A DNA stretch of 64,000 nt from Myxocyprinus asiaticus (GCF_019703515.2 NC_059373.1:19740281-19804280); one strand, 5' to 3'. Shown: positions 27,101 to 41,778, counted from the stretch's first letter. A program made the numbers and translations. Notes: a model not told the origin generated them from the letters alone.

Positions 27101-29926
27101 TCTGGAGGATGCAATCAAATTAGTCGAACTCTATGTGAGCTTCATTTTAAGACCATAAATTTAAAAATGTAATTGAAATATGATGCTTTAAATATGATTG
27201 GCTTTAGAAAAAATGATTTAAGCATATGTTGAAAGCGTAGAGTAAATTAGAGTACACTTGTGGAAAAGGGAGGCTTACGGCTGACTGCTGTGTTGAGTTA
27301 ACGAATATAGAAGCCAAGAAGCCTTTGTGGTATGAACCACATTTAAACTAATAAGGAAAAATATCCTGACATTATTCTTTTACAAACAAGCAAAAGTGAC
27401 TGTGATTAAGCATTTTCACATCTCATAAATCAATCAACTCAATGAGTTTTATTAATTTTGTCTCATGCTAGAAATAAGGCATGTTAGTTTGTTTGTTTAT
27501 TAACTTTTAATGCCATGTCAGCAACAAGGCTATTCACATGGCAAGCACAGGTTAACAATAAATATATACAGTTTACAAAGCTATATAAGACATTTGAGAT
27601 TAATACAAGCTAAAAATTCAAAAATACGTTCAGGTGATACCTTTCTAAATATTTCCATTAAGTATGTCTCTGAATAAAATCGTTGTCTGATAGTTTCAAA
27701 GGTGTTACTGTTCAGTAAGATGTGTTTGATAGTCAAAGGGGTTTGACAGAGAAGGCATAATGGAGGATCTTCACCAATCAGCAAAAACCCGTGAGTGAGT
27801 CTTGAATGAATGTAAAGATAGAGCTTTGACCTGGGGTTTGAATGCCATAGTGCTGATCTGTTATCCGTTTTTGATCCATCCGTGAATACGGTTCCATGAA
27901 GTGGGAATCTACACCTTAACTCTAAGAATTATAAGGCATGTTAGAAATAAGGTATGCATTTACTGCTTAACTGTTTAAAGGAGTTTTACTCTTTTAAGGT
28001 GAAGAGCCATTTCTGTGCCACTACTGTTTTCAAACAGATTTCCCAAAACACTACCTCCTACTGTCATTGATTGGACAAACAAGTAGTCCCGGCCCCAAAT
28101 TCATACCATTGGTTGAGCCAATGTTGTTGTGTCAGGCTGGTCGGGATGCTCAAACAAACAGAACAATGTTTAGATAGCGCCAAAGAGCGAAAAAATAAAA
28201 CAATTCGGAAAAATCAACCTACAAATGGCATACTTATAGTTGACTATGCATAGTTAGCTGGGATAGGAGAAAGTATTTTAAAAGAGAAAAAAAGACAAAC
28301 TTCACCTTTAAGTAGGTATATCACTATTTAAATGGAAATTAGTTCAGAAACTGGTCTACAAAAGGTATCATCTACATCTAAGCATCCAAACGTTAGAACT
28401 GTTGTGCACCTGGACTGATAGTGGACCCAACCATCTGAACAGTTAGGCAAAAGTAAACTCATAGTGCTCTACAGAGAAGTAGGCACAACTCCAAGTGACG
28501 TTCTGATGATAGAAGCCATCTTGAATTACCCGTCTGCATCCACTTAAAGCTTGACTCAATGCCGTTACTGTTCTGCCATTTCAAGCAGAGCCACTGATGG
28601 GCAGGCATCTCTTTCAAAAAAAGCCACCCTCCCCCCTCAGGAAATGGAGGCCGCGGCTGGTCAAATGAATTTTAATCTGTGCAGGTTTGGAGCTCTTCAA
28701 CGGAACTAGACAATGAGGATGACAGCCCACCTGACAGCAATGACAATCAAAGCTCATCTCTGAGCAGCCCGTATGAATTTCCAAGATTGTCCTAAGCTGT
28801 TTCACCATGAAATCTAAAATTGCCTATTTTGATTGACTACAGATAAAATTATATAAATAAGTTATTGTAGAACTTAACAGTGACTGACAATCTAATTAAT
28901 TTTAATTAAATGTCTGATTTTGTGCTACGTAAATACCACTTCACACAACAGGCAATTATAGTTCTGACATTTAAATGGTGCTAAATCAACAAAGGAAAAA
29001 CTATTTGTTACTTTAATTTTTAATTTAATTAAAGGAATATTCCAGGTTCAATACAAGTTAAGCTCAATCGACAGCATTTGTGGCATAATGTTGATTACCA
29101 CAAAACTTGCCCCTCCTTTTCTGGGTTACAGTGAGGCACTTACAATGGAAGTGAATGGGGCCAATTTTTTAACATTAAAATACTCACTTTTTCAAAGGTA
29201 TAACCACAAGACATGAACAATATGTGTTTTAATGTGATTTTAGTGTGATAAAATCACTTACTAACCTTTTCTGTGTAAAGATATAGCCAATTTTACAACT
29301 TCGTTGCCAATACGATGTAATGTCAATAAACCCTAAAATGACAGTAAAAATTACAATTTAAACAAATTTACAGCACAAATAATACATGAGTTTTAACAGA
29401 AGAATTAATGTGAGTGCTTTTATAAAATTATAAGCTTCATATTTCTGCTTTTAAATCCTCCAAAAATTGGCCACATTCAATTCCACTGTAAGTGCCTCAC
29501 TGTAACTTTTTTAAAGAAAAGGAGGGATGAGTCGAAATACATTTTTGTGGGAATCAACATTACGCTACAAATGCTGTCGAATGAGTTTAACTTGTATTGA
29601 ACCTGGAATATTCCTTTAAACTGAGGTTATGACATCACAATATAGTTGGCCGGATAAGCTTGATTGATTAAAAGCATTATAATTTTTTTTTTTTTTTTTT
29701 TTTTCATAATTCATGTGGTTAGAGTTACAAGAACACTGCAAAACAAATAAAAATAAAAAAATTCTAAACCAATATTCTTTGTCATGTTTTACAATACATC
29801 CTTAAAATAAGAAAAAATTACTTTAAAAGAAAAATTATGTAAAATAATAATGACGTTTAAGACATGTTTTCAGGAAAAAAATATATATTATAAATATTAT
29901 ATACCAAAGAATTATATTAAATATAT

Positions 29927-29994
<68 letters not shown>

Positions 29995-30174
29995 ATGTAC
30001 ATATGTACCTTCACCATATTGTTTTTTTAAGCATAAACCTCACTAAATTTTGTTAGGCTTACAATTTATGCTTACAAGAAATAAACAATTGGGATAAGAA
30101 AAAAAATTTGCTAATAATTCTAATGTAAATGTATCTTGTTTTAAAGACGTTTAGTTTGTTCTTGAAAAAGAAAA

Positions 30175-30250
<76 letters not shown>

Positions 30251-33200
30251 GAACATTATTTTTGGCAGTGTGAAGCCAAGAATGTGCCTACTGTTTTCTA
30301 CCTTCAGACTGATGGGCTGCTAAAGGTGTCTGAGTCGCTTTACTGTAGGAGACCACTTCTCTGGGCAGGAAGTCCACCTGAGTTATCTTAGATGGCCCCA
30401 ACCTGTGTGTTCGGTGCCTGGAGAGAGGTAATATGGTATATGACAGCACTGCAATCTGACACACATGCATACACTTGCATGCACATTAAAATTGTCATCT
30501 GCATCACACACAAATTTCATACTACCCATCTAATAATATACAGTAGCCCCAAAAATTCTATACTCTGAGTGTGTTTGTAAAATATAACAAAATATAAAAC
30601 CTAAAAAAAATAAAAAAAAAATAAAACAATAAATCAAATGCAAAAAATACTTGCACACTTTGGAATAGTTGTAAAACTTTGTGGAACAAAGTTTTTGTGG
30701 TGAACTACACCTATGGTTAAGGCTCCTGTGTGAACTTGCAGGAAATTATCCTTATACATCCACTAAAAAAATGTCTTGGTTACTGTCATAACCTCCGTTC
30801 CCTGATGGAGGGAACGAGACGTTGTGTTGATGCAGTGACACTAGGGGTCGCTCTTGAGAGCCCCGAACACCTCAGATCTTTGAGAAAAGGCCAATGAGAA
30901 TTGGCAAGTGGAATTTGCATGCCACTCCCCCAGACATACGGGTATAAAAGGAGCTGGCTCGCAACCACTCATTCAGGGTTTTGTGCTGAGGAGCCGAGAC
31001 AGTGTCCCGGACATTTCAGCGTGTAGTACAGCATTGTGGCAGGGTGGACACAACGTCTCATTCCCTACATCAGTGTAACGGAGGTTACGACAGTAACCGA
31101 GACGTTCCCCTTCTGTCACTCACTCGACGTTGTTTCGATGTAGTGACACTAGGGGTCCCTATACGAAACGCCACAACTAGCTGAACCTTGTTACGTGGAA
31201 TGCCAGTGCAGGTGCATGCAAGCTGCTGCATGCATAGTAGCGGGTTCACTGGTCTGCGCGTAGCCTCCCCCAACGCCCCAAAAAGTTGTATAGTTCCCCA
31301 CATCCCTGGGGAGGGGAAGAGACGTATCCAGTATGGAAGCAGGCCACGCCAGCCAGTCTCAGCCAGTCATCGAGGTAGTTGAGTATGCGGACACCCACTT
31401 CCCTTAACGGGGCAAGAGCTGCCTCTGCGACTTTCGTGAAGACGCGAGGGGATAGGGACAGGCCGGAGGGGAGGACCTTGTACTGATACGCCCGGCCGTC
31501 GAAAGCAAACCGTAGGAAGGGTCTGTGTCGAGGTAGAACCGAGACGTGAAAGTACGCGTCCTTCAAGTCTACCACCGCAAACCAATATTGATACCGGACA
31601 CACGCCAAAATGTGCTTTGGCGTCAGCATCTTGAACGGGAGTCTGTGCAAGGCCCGGTTCAGAACTCGCAGGTCCAAGATCGCAAGGTCCTTTCTTCGGT
31701 ACGATGAAGTAAGGGCTGTAAAACCCTTTCTTCATCTCGGCTGGAGGGTCAGGCTCTATCGTGCCCTTGTGCAGAAGGGTCGCGATCTCTGCACGCAAGG
31801 TGAAGGCATTCTCACCCCTCACCGAAGTGAAGCGGATGACGCTGATCGGGGGCGGGCGCCTGGCGAACTGAATCATGTAGCCGAGTCGGATGGTCCTGGC
31901 CAACCACCGTGATGGGTTGGAAAGCGCTAGCCACGCGTCCAAGCTCCGGGCAAGAGGCACTAAGGGGACGATCGCGTTTAATGTACCTGTGGGTGGGGCC
32001 TCATGGCGGGAGGGTGCAGGGGATGCCACGTCGAGGAGCCTCGCTTCGTCTCGAACTTGTGGCTGCGCTGAGGGGACCCTCGAAGCACTTATCTTGCTCC
32101 ATGTACCCGGCGTCGGGAGGGTCGGCGATGGGGGAGGAGGGACTTTTTGACCTCGTAGTCCGTCACTACCACCTGGCCGTGGGTGTGAGTGTGGTGCGAC
32201 CGGACGCCTAAGTCGCAGGTGCTCAATGCCCGGTTGCCGTGATAACGGCGGTCGTAAACACTGGCTATGTGACCCAGGGAGTGAGGAAATTGCTCTTTTG
32301 AGGTGCAGCGAACATAAAAGAAAAGGAAACCAAGGATTTACCTCCCGGCCCTCCAACGGGGGATGGAGTGGTCTGGATACCAGCTCTGGATTTGCAGGGG
32401 CGCTTAGGAGCCTTCCGGGTCCTCATGCTGGCCCGTGAGGCAGGGGGTGTCAGCTTCCTGTGGGGGGCTCTACGCTGGGGTCGAGAACTGGGCTCAGGCT
32501 GAGGCGGAGCCGCCTGGGCTTTCACCACCCCAGGGGGACGCCCTCGGTGAGCAGACGGGATAAGGATCTTGAGCCGCGCCAGGGCAAGATGCGTTGTATA
32601 GCCTCCGTCTGCTTCCTCACCGCCGAGAACTGCTGGGTAAAGTCCTCAACGGTGTTGCCGAATAGGCTGATCTGAGAGATGGGGGCGTTGAGAAAGCGAA
32701 CCTTGTCCGTGTCCCTCATCTCGACCAGATTCAACCACAGGTGCCGTTCCTGGACCACGAGGGTGGACATCGCCTGCACGTGTGCTTGCGCCATGACCTT
32801 CATCGCCCAGAGGGCGAGGTCGGTCGCCGAGCGCAGCTCCTGCATCACATCGGGATCAGGACTACCCACGTACAGTTCCTTTAGTGCCTTGGCCTTATGT
32901 ACTTGCAGAAGGGCCATGGCATGCAGGGCAGAGGCGGCCTGACCAGCGGTGCTATATGCTTTGGCCGTCAGAGATGACGTCGTCCTACAGGCCTTGGAAG
33001 GGAGTGCCGGGCGATCCCAACAGGTGGCTGCGCTTTGCGGACACAGGTGCACCGCAACCACCTTATCCACCTGAGGGACCACCATATACCCGTGGGCCGC
33101 CCCACCATCGAGGGTAGTGAGAGCGGACGAGCTTGGAGGTCGGTTTCAGGCAGAAAAAGGTGCCCTCCACGACCTCATCAGCTCATCGTGCACTTCCGGG

Positions 33201-36200
33201 AAGAAAGGGACCGGGGGGGGCGAGGCTGTGAGCAGCGCCCCGAACCCAGGAACCAATCATCTAGCCACGAGGGCTCAGGGGAGGGTGGAAGGATCCACTC
33301 CAACCCGACACACGCGGCGGCCCGGGCAAGCATGGCGGTCATCTCGCCGTCAGCCTCAGACTGGGCGGGCTGACCCGAAGGTGGCAGCCCAGTCGAGTCC
33401 TCGATGTCTGACATCGCCAGTACGCTCACTGATGCAGCGATCGAGCACTCATCCCGCTCCAGAGCTCCGAAAGGGACACTAAGCTGGCCCTGGGGCGAGC
33501 TGGTCTCCTCTCGGAACTCGCCAGGGGGAAACGAGCGTGCTGGGGAATGGGAGGTCCGCGGGGATTTACTCGGCGGAGCTGCGCCCATTGAAGCCCCCAA
33601 ATCGCCTCCAGCGCTAGCCGGGCCGGCCTCGTACCCGGAGGTAAAGGCGAGGCGCGGGGGGCGGCAAGAGTGGCTTTCCCCCGGAAGAAGGAAAGCCGCG
33701 ACCGCAATGTTGCCATGGTCATATTCTCGCGATGAGAACATGAACCATCCACGAATGCTGCCTCAGTGTGATCACTGCCCAGACACGTGAGGCAGCGCCC
33801 TAGGCCGTCGGAAGCAGAGAAACAGCGACCGCATCCAGGAATCACACAAAGACAGAAAGGCATCTTTATAAAGACGCGCCTTTATAAAGACGCGCCTTTA
33901 TAAAGACGCGCCTTTAAAAAGACGTTCAATGTCAATGTGTGTGCTCTAATAGAGAAAATATACTCTTTAGCAGGAATATACACTCTTTTTAGCGCTGTCG
34001 AAGTGCCCAGGGGCGAAATCTGCACTCGTCGTGCAGAAGGAGAGAAAGCCGCTGGAAATGCGCCGTATATCCAACAGCTTACGCTTCTTACGAGGTGAAT
34101 GGAACAGCAGTAGTATTCAGCTCGCTGATAGTACAACCGTTCGGCTCCGAAGAAAAAATCTGAATGAGTGGTTGTGAGCCAGCTCCTTTTATACCCGTAT
34201 GTCCGGGGGAGTGGCATGCAAATTCTACTCGCCAATTCTCTTTGGCCTTTTCTCAAAGATCTGAGGTGTTTGGGGCTCTCAAGAGCGACCCCTACGTCGA
34301 CACAACTTCGAGAGAGTGACAGAAGGGGAACACAGTGACACCAGCTGGATAAAAGTCATTGCTGGCTCAGAAAAGTGAAGTTAGATCTGAGAAATAATAT
34401 TTTGAGGAGAGATATTTTGTTATGTAATGTAATGACATTCATGCATTTTTAAGTGCAACTTATGTGTACAAATACTTTTTGGGGCCACTGTATCTAAAAT
34501 GCTGTATCACTCATTATTCAGGTCCATGAACATACTGTGTGTATGGATGACCCACAGTTGACTGCTAGAACTAATGTTTAAAGCATTCTCAGTACATGGC
34601 ATGATGCATCAATCAATGTCACATGCAGCCCTGGGCAAACAGCTGGAAAGAGACCAGCTGAAAACACTTGAACCTGACCAACTTAAAAGGAAATGCAGAA
34701 TGAGACAGAGTGAGAGAGCTCCAGAAAGAGAAAGAAAGAGAGAGATGGAGAGAGAAAGAGAAGGAGAAGATACCCGAGCTCAGAGTCTGCCTGCAGCTGG
34801 AGAACAGAGGGGTCAGTGTCCCACTGCAGGGTCCTGGAGGGGGCGCAAGAGGGTGTCACACGGAGGACAGGAGGGAGAGAACATGCAAGATTAACCTCAG
34901 CAGAAACAACACAATTACACACACAAAACAAATCCCATAACACACACACGCCACATGCAAGCCAGGAGAACAGAAAAAAGGACCAATCCAATCAGCACAC
35001 ATGGGGATGCAGTTCAAAGCAATGCTAATGAGGTTTAAATGTATTGAACAAATGATGTACTGATTTGCAATTTCTGAAGGGTGAACAGAACAATACTTGG
35101 TGATACTTCACAAAATATATTAAAATGCTAGATGTTAAAATGGCTTGAGAGATATGAATTTAATATGACCCAGCCTTTCTTGTGCATTTGTGTACAGTAA
35201 ATACTGTTGCAATATAGTAACAAATATTGTGTCTTGATATGTGTGTATGTGAATGACTATAGAAATTAAAGACTCATTCAATAAAAAGAATGCACTTACA
35301 AAAAAGTACCATGGTACTACCATGTTCTTTTGGACATATACCATGGTAATACCATGTTTTGTTTTTTTTTTGGACAGGACCCATGGTAATACCATGAATT
35401 TTTGAACATGTAATACTAAAGCCTGCATGGTGTTCTTTGAAGTACCATTTAATAAACATTCAGTCTCATGGTGTCATCATGCAGTCACACCAGGGGGAAC
35501 GACCTAAACTGCTCTGCTTTTTTTCAGCTGCCAATGAGATACAGTGTGTATTGACATTAATAGCAGAGCATACATTTTCCCTTCAAGGAGCATACTAGGT
35601 CACGTTTTGGTGTAACACCAGTGTTACACTAAGCCATGTTACCACCATTGTACTTTTTGTAAGAGATGTACAGAGACTGTCATCTTTCATGAACTCAGAA
35701 AGATGAATGTGTATAGTGTATACTGAACATTTCGACAGGCATATATGAACAAAGACTTTCATACATGACATATTTTGGTAGGTGGCCAGAATATATTATA
35801 TGTATATTCTGTATATATAGTGCAAATGCTCGAGCTGTATCTTCTCATATAACCCACAAAACTTCAGGCAAAGCGTTGCTGTGACTTCTCTATTTTATCC
35901 TACAGGAATGAGTTGTGAAAGGGTAGGGTTGACCTTCTAAACTTTTTTCTCAACCTTCTTACAAGTCACAAACATGCCTGTTATTTTTTTTTCCCACTAT
36001 ATTAACACAGCCAGAGGGGTAGCATGTCAAACTGACATTCTGTTTTACCAGCGATGACATTTAAAAAACCGTATTGTCATTCATGTCGTTGCAAATGGCT
36101 CCAATTTAACCACGCAAGAGGAATTGTTGAAGTGAAGGCTCAAGGTAACAGCAGGCATCATGCAGTCACACCAGGGGGAACGACCTAAACTGCTCTGCTT

Positions 36201-39200
36201 TTTTCAGCTGCCAATGAGATACAGTGTGTATTGACATTAATAGCAGAGCATACATGTTCCCTTCAAGGAGCATACTAGGTCACGTTTTGGTGTAAATACA
36301 TACATTTCATCATCTGTTATGTGCCAACTAATGCCACTGAGCCCAGACCTGGGAGAGGACAAGAGTTGTATTTTCTTAGATGCTTAGTAGTGGAGAGCAT
36401 TACAACACAGTGTTGGGAAAGTAATGGGCCATTCACACCGAACGCACTTTTGCATCTGTCCGCACTGTAGAAGATTTGTTTTTCTATGTGAACATGCCCT
36501 AGATGGACATCTTTGACAGTGAGCACCATGTTTTTCAGATGCTGTTTCAAGTTCAATTCTCCGCTGTTATGTGTCTTACCACGGAGCCCATCTCATATCT
36601 GTTCCATGAGTTCTGTTGAACTTGCACCAGCTAGAAAGTGCTGTCATGTCCGCTTGTGATTTTGAATTCTCCACTGTAATGCAAGCTCATGCATGAAACG
36701 CTCAGAATCGAATGACGTATTAGGTCGTTTACACACTAGGGAAAGCTCAGACGGAGCGTTTGACGCATGGGACTGCGAAAGGTCCATTTGGAAGGCGTGT
36801 ACCACAGACGGTAGAGGCAGACATGGATAGAGATGGTTATTTTAAATATATCTTTTTGACAATGCATCAGTAAACCCTGAAACTCTTCTCCATGCTCTCT
36901 CTCCACAATTACTATCATTTTAGCCTGCAGAGAAAGATAATAGAGGACAGGGAATGAATACACAGCATGCTTGAGTTTGTCCATGTTTTTTTTTCGATTT
37001 CACAGCACAAATAGTCCTGCCTCTCCGAGATTCCCATTGGTCAATGGATGCCTAAACCAGAGTGCGTTCACTCTGCTTCACAATCGGAAACCCTTGCGTT
37101 TTCCCTCACCGTCCTTCCAACGCACCATCCCCACTGAAATCAATGCATTCGCAGCGTTCTCTGAAGCAGCGTTAACTGTGTGTAGGTGCCCTTAGTGTAC
37201 TCTACAACCAGCTACAACTCAGAGTTATGACGTTGCTTCAAGTTTAGTTTTTAAACCGGAAGAAACAAATGGTAAAAAATAAAAATACCCACTTTACCCT
37301 TAACAAGAAACATATTAAGCACTATACTTGTTTGATGTGCAACCTGTACATATCTGTTAACATCTCAAAAAATGTTGATGCAAAAACCAAGAACTGATGT
37401 TTCACAATAGTGTATCATTTTTCTATTTAGAAGTGCAACTAAAAAGTTGTGCTTTTGCAAGACAAAACGCCTTTTTTGCCATATCTTTCACCCGCAGCTT
37501 TAAAGCCGATCTGAAGTACTAATAAAACGTGCTTGTCCTCTCTCTCTCTTATATGTAGCATTGGTAATCAACTTTCAGTTTGTTTAACTGGAATGAATGG
37601 CCCATTACTGATTCAGTCAAATTAACTGGAATTATTTTGTAAAATTACTGTAATTCATGTAATAATATTCACCAGTTTATTTTATGTCTTCTTTTTATAG
37701 TCATATAAATTGACATGATAGCATTTATTACAATAATTTTACAAAATAATAACGTTAAAGGCTGCTGTTCATCAATGTGGGTTTTTTTTATATAATTTAT
37801 CTGACTGTAAATTAAGGTGCTTTAAGTTTTTATTTAGCCTCCCTCGCTTTTGTATCATTGGTAAGTCCAGTTAGTTTTACTGAATCGATTAGTTAGGATC
37901 ATTTAAATAAACCAGATGAGAAAAAGATTCATTGAATAATTTTCTTTTTATAGCTATATAAAATAATAAAAAACAATACTCTTACGATAATTTTACAGAA
38001 TTAATATTAATAGTTAATTAATAGTTAATTAATTAATAGTTACATTTTTTCATATAATATAATCGACTGCACATGATGGTGATTTTAGCTTTAATAGTTC
38101 TATTTAGTGTAAATTTATGGTCAGGTCTGCCTAAGATCCTAATTGCTTTTGTACCAAAAAAATAAAAATTAAAAAAATAAAATAAAAAATAAAAAAATAA
38201 AAAAATCCTGCTATGGTTAAAAAAACAAAAACAAATAATATATCTGATTATACCCCCCGATCCCAAATAGCTTCAGTGTATCTAGCTATGTTTTATTGGC
38301 AGCTTGTAGTTTTGCTAACTACTTTTTTTTTTGGTAGTTTGACTGTAGTGTAATAGATTCAAAGTAGCGTCCCCAACACAACATGACAGAGTCTAGCACA
38401 ACTACTCCCCCACAGAAGCAGAATAAACAGGGATTTGTTGCTATGATGAGACAATGATATTGTATGGCTGTGCAGATGAAGTCATTAATATGTACTGGAG
38501 ATGTGTCTCTTCAGTCCAGAGGCTGTGAGCAGAGCCCCCTGGAGGGAGCGTTGACAGAGACAAACGCACACATCATGTGTCAAACGTGCTGCACATCTGC
38601 ATTATGCAGGTTTAATTACAGGCCAGTGCATCCGCATCAACCTTCCCCTTTCCACATGACTGGAGCTATCTGTCTATATTTCAGAGAAAGAAAAATGAGC
38701 CTGTTAACAATCCTCACAGCTACTGGCACTGATATACTCTTGGTTGTTATTTTTGATAGGCTTTATATTAAATTCAACTTCTATCATGTTAACCATGAAT
38801 ATTTCTCCCACAGGTAGAGTTGATTAATGTTGATTATCAATTTCTAGACGAAATTGATCAGAAAATCTCAATCAGTCCATTTTAGTCTAAACATTTAAGT
38901 AGTATTAGTTTTTACATCTTAATATCTAGAATGTCTTGCCTCATTGTCACAGGCTGACTGAGAGGTGAAGTGATGCCATGTTGGAAGCGAACACTAAATT
39001 CTGAAAAACACACTCAGGAACCACAAACATGGATTCTTACCTATATCTGTTGATCCCACATAAAAAGACAAAACATTTTTTTAAATTAGTTCTTCAATTT
39101 GAAATTATGATTTAGGGTAATTCTAACTAAGGAAATTCTAACAGAAATCAATACTGATGTTCCCAAGACTCATTATACCATTAATAATAAATAAAATAAA

Positions 39201-41778
39201 ATAAAACAGACAAACTAAAAGTAACAAAAGTAACATTATTGTTTACCTTAATACACTATTTATTAGGGAATGCACTTTTTGCCCTCTCTCAAATACTATA
39301 AAAACATGAATTATTCATGTTAGGTAAATGTTTTTAGATTTACATGTATACGTAGATTTAGGGTTGTTAAATACCTGCCAGCAGTTGCGCCATCCACCGA
39401 GTCCTGGCTGCCTGTCTCGCTGGGTGTGCTCATAGACTTTGATGGGGACATTAGTGTTGGGACTATGAAAAGATAAAAAAAGGCAGTCAGATATACCCTT
39501 GAGTTCCAAACGGCCTAAATGATGCCCTTGGAGGGCATTTCAAAGGGATTATAATCATTATCGCCATGCTGTAAGGTCATTCCAAACCGAATTTTGAATA
39601 AAATTTACTCTAAAAGTGCATTCCAAATTACTGTTATTTTTGAGCCCCACTCTTTCCAGCAATCCAAAGCTCTCACACTTGATGGTAAATTCTGAATTCT
39701 AAAAAACTGAATAGGGCTTAGAGATGATCACTTCTGAATGGAATGCACCCATCAAGCATAAATAAACTGCTCGAAGACAGTAAAAAAAACGTCATGGTTA
39801 CTTTCGTAACCTCCATTCCCTGATGGAGAGAACGAGACGTTGTGTCGATGTAGTGACACTAGGGGTCGCACTTGGGAGCCCCAAACACCTATGACCTTTG
39901 AGAAAAGGCCAATGGGAATTGGCAAGTGGAATTTGCATGCCACTCCCCCGGACATTACGAGTATAAAAGGAGCTGGCTCGCAACCACTCATTCAGGTTTT
40001 GCCCTGAGGGGCCGAGACAGGGTCCCAGCCATTTCAGTGGGTAGCTCAGCGTTGTGGCAAGAGGGACATGGAGGTTACGACAGTAACCAAGACATTCCCT
40101 ATCTGTCACTCACTCGATGTTGTGTCGATGTAGTGACACTAGGGGTCCCTATACAAAATGCCACAACCAGCTGAACTGTGTTACATGGACTGGCAGTGCA
40201 GGTGCAGGCAAGCCACTGCGTGCCTCATAGCAAGTGCACCCGGCCCCCACATAACCTTCCCCAATGCACCACGAATGTCATATAGTCCCTCGAACCCCGG
40301 GGACAAGACGAACTGATAGTGGGAACAGCCCGTGCCAGCCGTGGCCTCTTCTCTTCTTTTTTCTCCCACAAAAATGGAAAATCATTCAGCTGGAGCCATA
40401 TGTATCCGCGTCGGGGAGGATGTCCTTTCCCATAGGGGAAAGACACCACGGAGACCACACCCTGCCGAAGGGGAGGTAACGTGTGGAGAATACGTCACAT
40501 GGACTTACCGATCGGCAGTATCACATGTGGAAGAAGTCCCAGCGGTAGGTCCTACCCGGAGGAGAGGAGCTCTACAAACATGGCGACCGGTGGCAGAGGG
40601 GGCTCTGAACTATACACAGACGGAAAGGCATTTTTAAAAAGATGCTCTCCGTCAGTGCCCACTCTTTTAGAGGAAAATACTCTTTTAGAATATACTCTCT
40701 TTTAGCTGTCAAAGCGCTCAGGGGCGTTCTTTGCACTTTATCCATGCACGAGGGGGAGAAACCACTGAAATGTGCCATATATCCAACAGCATACACACTC
40801 GAGGTGAATGGAATGGCAGTGGAATTCAGTGAATGAACACCGCTCGGCTCTGAAGAAAAAGTCTGAATGAGTGGTTGCGAGCCAGCTCCTTTTATATCCG
40901 TATGTCCGGGGGAGTGGCATGAAAATTCCATTTGTCAATTCCCATTGGCCTTTTCTTAAAGATCAGAGGTGTCTGGGGCTCCCAAGAGCGACCCCTAGTG
41001 TCACTTCATTGACACAACGTCGAGTGAGTGACAGATAGGGAACTTTAAATGTGCACTCAGTAACTTTTTTGTTTGTCATTTTGGTCTTACAGTGACACCT
41101 CGCTTGGATGCAGCATCATTTAAATTAAATAGTTTTCAGTTACAGATGCCAATGTAGAAATTCACTATTCACAATCACTCATGATTAATTTAATCATTTC
41201 TGTCATTCAAGGATCTGGAGACTGATATTCATGCTTTTATTTCATCCAGATTGGATTATTGTAATTCACTGTATTTGGGGCTTTCAAACGCATCATTATT
41301 ACATTTACAGTTAGTGTAAAATGCAGTGGCTAGACTCCTAACTGGCACTAGGAAGCACATTAGTATTTCTCCTGTGATGGCCTCTTTGCTCTGGCTGGTA
41401 CTCTGTAACAGATAAAGGACGGGCAAGGAGGAGGCGGGAACCGGCTGACCAGTAAACATAAAGTTTAACAAAAAACTCAACATAAAACAAACATCTCTCT
41501 CTCGAACTGGGGCCTCTGGCTCCCCTTTATCTCGCTCTCTCGCTGATCAGCTGACTCAGCGCCGGCCGTGCATCATCATGGCCCGGCCACACCCTCATCC
41601 TCATCACACTCCTCCCCCGCCCGATTCAGGCTGGGACACCACCGGTCTGACCAACTCTGCCCCATCTCTGGAGGGGAGAGTCTGCCCTTCCGGCCATTCT
41701 GTCAGCCGGTGGTCCACCTCCTGTGAACCTGGGGGAGAGACGAGGGGATGTGTGGGGAGAGGGAAAGGGCAAGCAGAG

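Larger units (their letters stand above)
30777..34331 (-). mobile_element. degenerate DIRS-type retrotransposon
   Basis: Inverted terminal repeats of about 175-220 bp: left from TGGTTACTGTCATAACCTCC through GGTATAAAAGGAGCTGGCTC, right as its inverse ending GAGAGAGTGACAGAAGGGGA. An internal complementary region at 31060-31175 carries sequences matching the outer edges, the hallmark of DIRS elements that replicate through a circle. The interior is GC-rich and on the minus strand encodes gag-like then reverse-transcriptase-like fragments with several frameshifts. The rest of pol (end of RT, RNase H, methylase-like domain, tyrosine recombinase) is deleted next to 31366. Inserted in the dync1i1 intron, coding strand parallel to the gene. 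Confidence 0.9.
34834..39374. other. dync1i1 intron between the linker and LQWDTD exons
   Basis: It holds ACCATGGTA-palindrome repeats (35300-35400), a 140-bp direct duplication, a MITE-bounded block (36410-38382), A-rich tracts (38155-38235) and otherwise plain sequence. The frame at 38464-38817 has no family features and is regarded as chance. Confidence 0.6.

Noticed and set aside
31610..33482. Plus-strand frames of 85-121 codons across the DIRS element
   Set aside because: They are antisense to the recognisable gag/RT frames and arise from GC-rich composition.
38464..38817. 117-codon plus-strand frame
   Set aside because: No domain, no splice context, no family resemblance; lies in intron between MITE ends and a coding exon of the opposite strand.
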